Origin: Owenia fusiformis
Lineage: Eukaryota; Annelida; Polychaeta; Sabellida; Oweniidae
Length of the DNA stretch: 64,000 nucleotides
NCBI GenBank assembly: GCA_903813345.2
Contig: CAIIXF020000011.1
Span: forward strand, 33,844,166 to 33,908,165
Reading direction: 5' to 3'
The translations under genes were made by a program, and so were the position numbers. The notes under the pieces are model-generated. The model searched no databases, was not told the DNA's origin, and worked only from the letters and a program-made list of their open reading frames with translations. Every line of letters begins with the position of its first letter. Positions within the stretch are counted from its first letter, which is position 1. Shown piece after piece: positions 62,301 through 64,000 of the stretch.

Positions 62301-63954
62301 TTCCTGTGTCTTAAATCTTCAATAACTGATTTTGAGGAAATAAAGTAGAAATTGTAGAAAATACTTCCAATAACCCTCTATTCCTTCTAATTCATTTAAT
62401 AACATTTCTTTACCTTTCAGAAAACACCAATAATCTTGGAATGTCATTTCATAGCCTCTGCTATACAAAGTGATAGAGAGTTCCAGTGTATTCATGGAGC
62501 AATTGTACCTTCCCATGACAAACTGGGCTTTCGTAAAGGTATGAAATAATGTAACATACACACATGAATAATGACCTCTTTTTTCCTTGGTTGGACATTA
62601 ACAAAGATCTGCCCCTTCTCCCTAAGGTAAGCCGAAGGAATTGATGACCTAATGGAAAACAATTTATTCTTAAGAATAACTGTTTTGGTTTAATGATTTT
62701 TAATCCTTGTAAAAAAAATTTTAGCTGCTGAAATGGACCCCTTGAAGAAAATGCTGTACTATGTAAAGGACAAAGAACTGCGTCTGGTTGAACTTTTTCG
62801 GGACTTTGATAAAGGGGTTGAGATGAAAGTAACGAATGAAACATTTGTTACAAGACTACAGGTAATTTTTGGGAATTTAATCATAATAAGTAAAACAAAT
62901 ATTAAATTCTGGGATGAGCATCATTCTTTTTACTTTTTTGCCAGATAAACATGTGCAGTATCTGTAATGTATGAACCCCCCTGAAAAAATAACAATGTTT
63001 GTCATGTCTTTTTTTTACATTTTCTCTCTTAAATCTGAATCAACTGCTTGATTTTCGAGCATTTCTTTACAATTTTAAATGTTAGATACATGTTGACTTC
63101 ATTCCTTGCTAATTCCATTGTTTTCCACTCTATTTTGCATTTAAAAACATGACCATCACATTTCTTTAATTACAATTTTAAATGTTAGCTACATGTCTGT
63201 TAACTTTATTCCTTGTCCATTTCCCACTCTGTTTTTCATTTCAAAACATGATCATATTTAGTTATAATGTTGCCTTCTTTATTTACAGAATGCTGGGTTA
63301 AAGATACCAAAATGGGAACTCCATGAAATGATTGAAGCTGTTAATAAAGAGGATGGTAGAAAATCACGCCAGGGTGATCCCATCACATATAAGTAAGATA
63401 TAATCAAATATAAACGAGACATTAACATGGAAAATGTCACCACCCGCCATTTGTTACAGACACCTAACGCCAGACGCTGGTCAGCAACTGCCGTATCAAA
63501 AAATGAAGACCATAACAATATGTCACCACTTTTGGCAGTGACAAAAAAGTAGAACTGTATATTTCTTTAAATGTTCAAATTGTAAAGCTTTACCACTAAA
63601 AGTCATTTTTCCTGCTTCTTGACCTCAATTTATAAAACTTTTTTTTTATCAATTTACAGAAAACTGGTACAACGAGTCCAAGAATTTACTGATGAAGAAC
63701 GTGAAAAAGAAAAAATAAAGCGCAAGAAAGAAGAAAGAATGCGTCAGTATCACACTAGAATTCTAGATCTACCCAAAATTGAGCATATTCGACGACCCTC
63801 GGAAGTTAGTAGTGAGAATTCAGAAGAGAAAAATCGACCCACACTCCGTGGCGCAACAATGAAACTAATGTCTATGAATCTTGGAAGTATTCCTAAAAAG
63901 AAGAAAAAGAAAAGGGGCAAGAAAAAATCAAAGAAAGCAAAAAGTAAAAAATGA
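50343..63954 (+). CDS. LRRC74-like: LRRC74-like leucine-rich repeat protein
   Basis: Twelve exons: 50343-50712, 51103-51284, 51652-51759, 59695-59791, 60035-60084, 60318-60485, 61365-61559, 61779-61871, 62421-62538, 62725-62861, 63289-63392 and 63660-63954. All phases join, giving 638 residues. Residues 1-184 are Ser/Thr-rich with an acidic stretch (SDSDEVDDDVGIESDETD). Residues 185 to about 440 hold ribonuclease-inhibitor-type LRRs (AKLNLKNNRLGGDGAKHI, NLDLSHNDIGEIGAGYLAKA, ENLDLSWNGVGYEGSLAL, KSLNLESNRINWDCALMLSK). Residues 478-545 resemble a degenerate EF-hand pair without a canonical calcium loop, and the tail is highly lysine-rich. The start is the first Met after an in-frame TGA at 50319. 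Exon 4 ends at a GC donor. Vertebrate LRRC74A and B have a similar LRR core; their function is poorly known, so only a scaffold role is inferred. Confidence 0.87.
51310..51475. repeat. Dispersed repeat, inverted copy of 1585-1745
   Basis: 'attgatttatatggtgacct' and 'ccccgggggaccataat' are the reverse complement of the landmarks near 1600-1740. It lies in LRR intron 2. Confidence 0.6.
51760..53180. other. Part of LRR intron 3, nothing recognised
   Basis: AT-rich sequence without supported exons. A TTTATT at 53016-53021 would serve as an AATAAA on the minus strand for the MYND gene, about 160 nt past its stop. Confidence 0.4.
53181..53867 (-). CDS. Terminal exons of a MYND zinc-finger gene
   Basis: The last exon (53362-53181) begins after a good acceptor ('tctccttgcag') and encodes a full MYND finger: VCSNCSKPGAKKRCAKCGEA, then YCDKKCQKADWTSHRKICQ, ending 11 codons later. 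All Cys/His zinc ligands of a C-x2-C, C-x2-C, C-x3-C, H-x3-C MYND pattern are present. MYND domains bind proline-rich partner motifs. A second likely exon (53867-53740) reads ENTVLETKLGSRVKFHLGDN and joins in phase. It faintly recalls FKBP-type domains (FxLGDxxxIxxxEL), but this is weak and its donor is poor. Upstream exons were not found, so the gene is partial here. It lies antisense in LRR intron 3. Confidence 0.6.
53411..53556. repeat. TATTG/TGTAT-rich simple repeat
   Basis: About 145 bp dominated by 'tattgtattg' and 'tttgtattgt' variants, within the intron between the two MYND-gene exons. Confidence 0.7.
53868..55895. other. Part of LRR intron 3, no exon recognised
   Basis: A locally GC-richer patch ('gctgcgcgcgcacgc') near 54535 could be a promoter for the minus-strand MYND gene, but no first exon could be supported. 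A 'tgacgtca' CRE lies near 55327. Confidence 0.4.
55896..56034. mobile_element. Short MITE with ACAGTGAAACC ends
   Basis: The ends 'tacagtgaaacctgtgtaag' and 'ttaatacaggtgttactgta' are inverted. Inside are 'gtggaacac' blocks and a mirrored 'gtgttcca'. It lies just beyond the 3' end of the Sel1 gene. Confidence 0.6.
56040..56045 (-). terminator. AATAAA polyadenylation signal of the Sel1-repeat gene
   Basis: TTTATT on the plus strand is AATAAA on the minus strand, 52 nt past the stop codon. Confidence 0.5.
56097..58509 (-). CDS. Sel1-like repeat protein, nested antisense in the LRR gene
   Basis: Four minus-strand exons: 58509-58287, 57796-57551, 57234-57119 and 56396-56097. Splice sites are good, phase is continuous, and the product is 294 residues. 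Sel1/TPR-like helical repeats are clear: YQKASDLYEKACKAGHPLAQ (exon 1), FRKAFELFEKSAEKGVGLSL followed by YNLAHFYQTGKGG (exon 2), and GDPYWMLGTMYLQGEGTCMN followed by RKKAQQHFEKARQFGHKAA (exons 2-3). Such repeats are protein-binding scaffolds. The C-terminal 99 residues are charged and unassigned. There is no signal peptide or membrane segment. An acceptor-like 'tttctactcag' just upstream of the Met suggests a further 5' UTR exon. An 11-nt G run in the last exon (56139-56149) could slip and alter the final residues; an alternative donor ('tacggtaagg') lies just before it. The gene sits wholly inside LRR intron 3. Confidence 0.82.
58595..59149. repeat. 50-bp minisatellite, about 11 copies
   Basis: The unit 'aactgctaatcaaggggcat' plus 'ctcgtcacatgataaatt' and 'gataatagagta' repeats head to tail with a 50-bp period and few substitutions. 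One unit near 59050 carries a 4-bp insertion. It lies just upstream of the Sel1 gene's first coding exon and within LRR intron 3. No spacers are present. Confidence 0.9.
59150..59694. other. End of LRR intron 3
   Basis: Noncoding. It contains an 11-12 nt C run near 59217 that generates overlapping spurious minus frames. Confidence 0.5.
60550..61362. repeat. 16-bp minisatellite filling LRR intron 6
   Basis: About 50 degenerate copies of a 16-bp unit (TGTCATTGTACAAGAG, alternating with variants such as TGTTATTGTACACAAA) run from about 65 bp after the exon 6 donor to the exon 7 acceptor at 61363-61364. The last unit blends into the acceptor. Several overlapping open frames with repeated 'CHCT' and 'KCHCTG' peptides are artefacts of this array. 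Confidence 0.88.
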
Positions 63955-64000
63955 ATGATGATGGATAGTGAGTTCCGAGCCTAGAACAGTTCTTATGTTA

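Overview
This is an AT-rich stretch of animal nuclear DNA from an invertebrate, probably marine. It has spliced genes with GT-AG introns, an intact homologue of the animal protein ashwin, and very many short palindromic DNA transposons. No LTR retroelement, prokaryotic operon or CRISPR array was seen. The phylum cannot be fixed from sequence alone: the gene set and repeat style would fit a lophotrochozoan, hemichordate or cephalochordate.

Layout. Bases 1-12.8 kb are gene-poor, with scattered hairpin repeats and a tRNA-derived SINE head. A three-exon ashwin gene (+) runs from 12.8 to 20.3 kb; its 6.1-kb first intron is packed with nested foldback elements. Bases 20.3-33 kb hold no recognised host gene but contain several palindromic elements. 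At 33.0-37.4 kb a non-LTR retrotransposon (ORF1 tail, apurinic endonuclease, reverse transcriptase) sits inside a mariner-like MITE; one frameshift splits endonuclease from RT. At 39.1-47.4 kb a minus-strand four-exon gene encodes a 1,116-residue protein with a PIN/FEN-like nuclease core and a C-terminal tesmin/TSO1-type CXC cysteine domain. The gene, together with a 3.2-kb foldback element at its 5' end, is framed by a 69-bp inverted repeat 8.3 kb apart. This is the best candidate in the window for a mobile or undescribed system.

Bases 50.3-64.0 kb carry a twelve-exon LRRC74-like gene (+): acidic N-terminus, ribonuclease-inhibitor-type leucine-rich repeats, degenerate EF-hand region and lysine-rich tail. 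Its 7.9-kb third intron holds a complete four-exon Sel1-repeat gene and the last exons of a MYND zinc-finger gene, both antisense. One LRR intron uses a GC donor, and another is almost entirely a 16-bp minisatellite.

The host genes show no shared pathway. Ashwin homologues belong to the tRNA-ligase complex; the LRR, Sel1 and MYND proteins look like protein-interaction scaffolds. Exon boundaries were placed by hand from splice consensus, phase continuity and protein-family fit.
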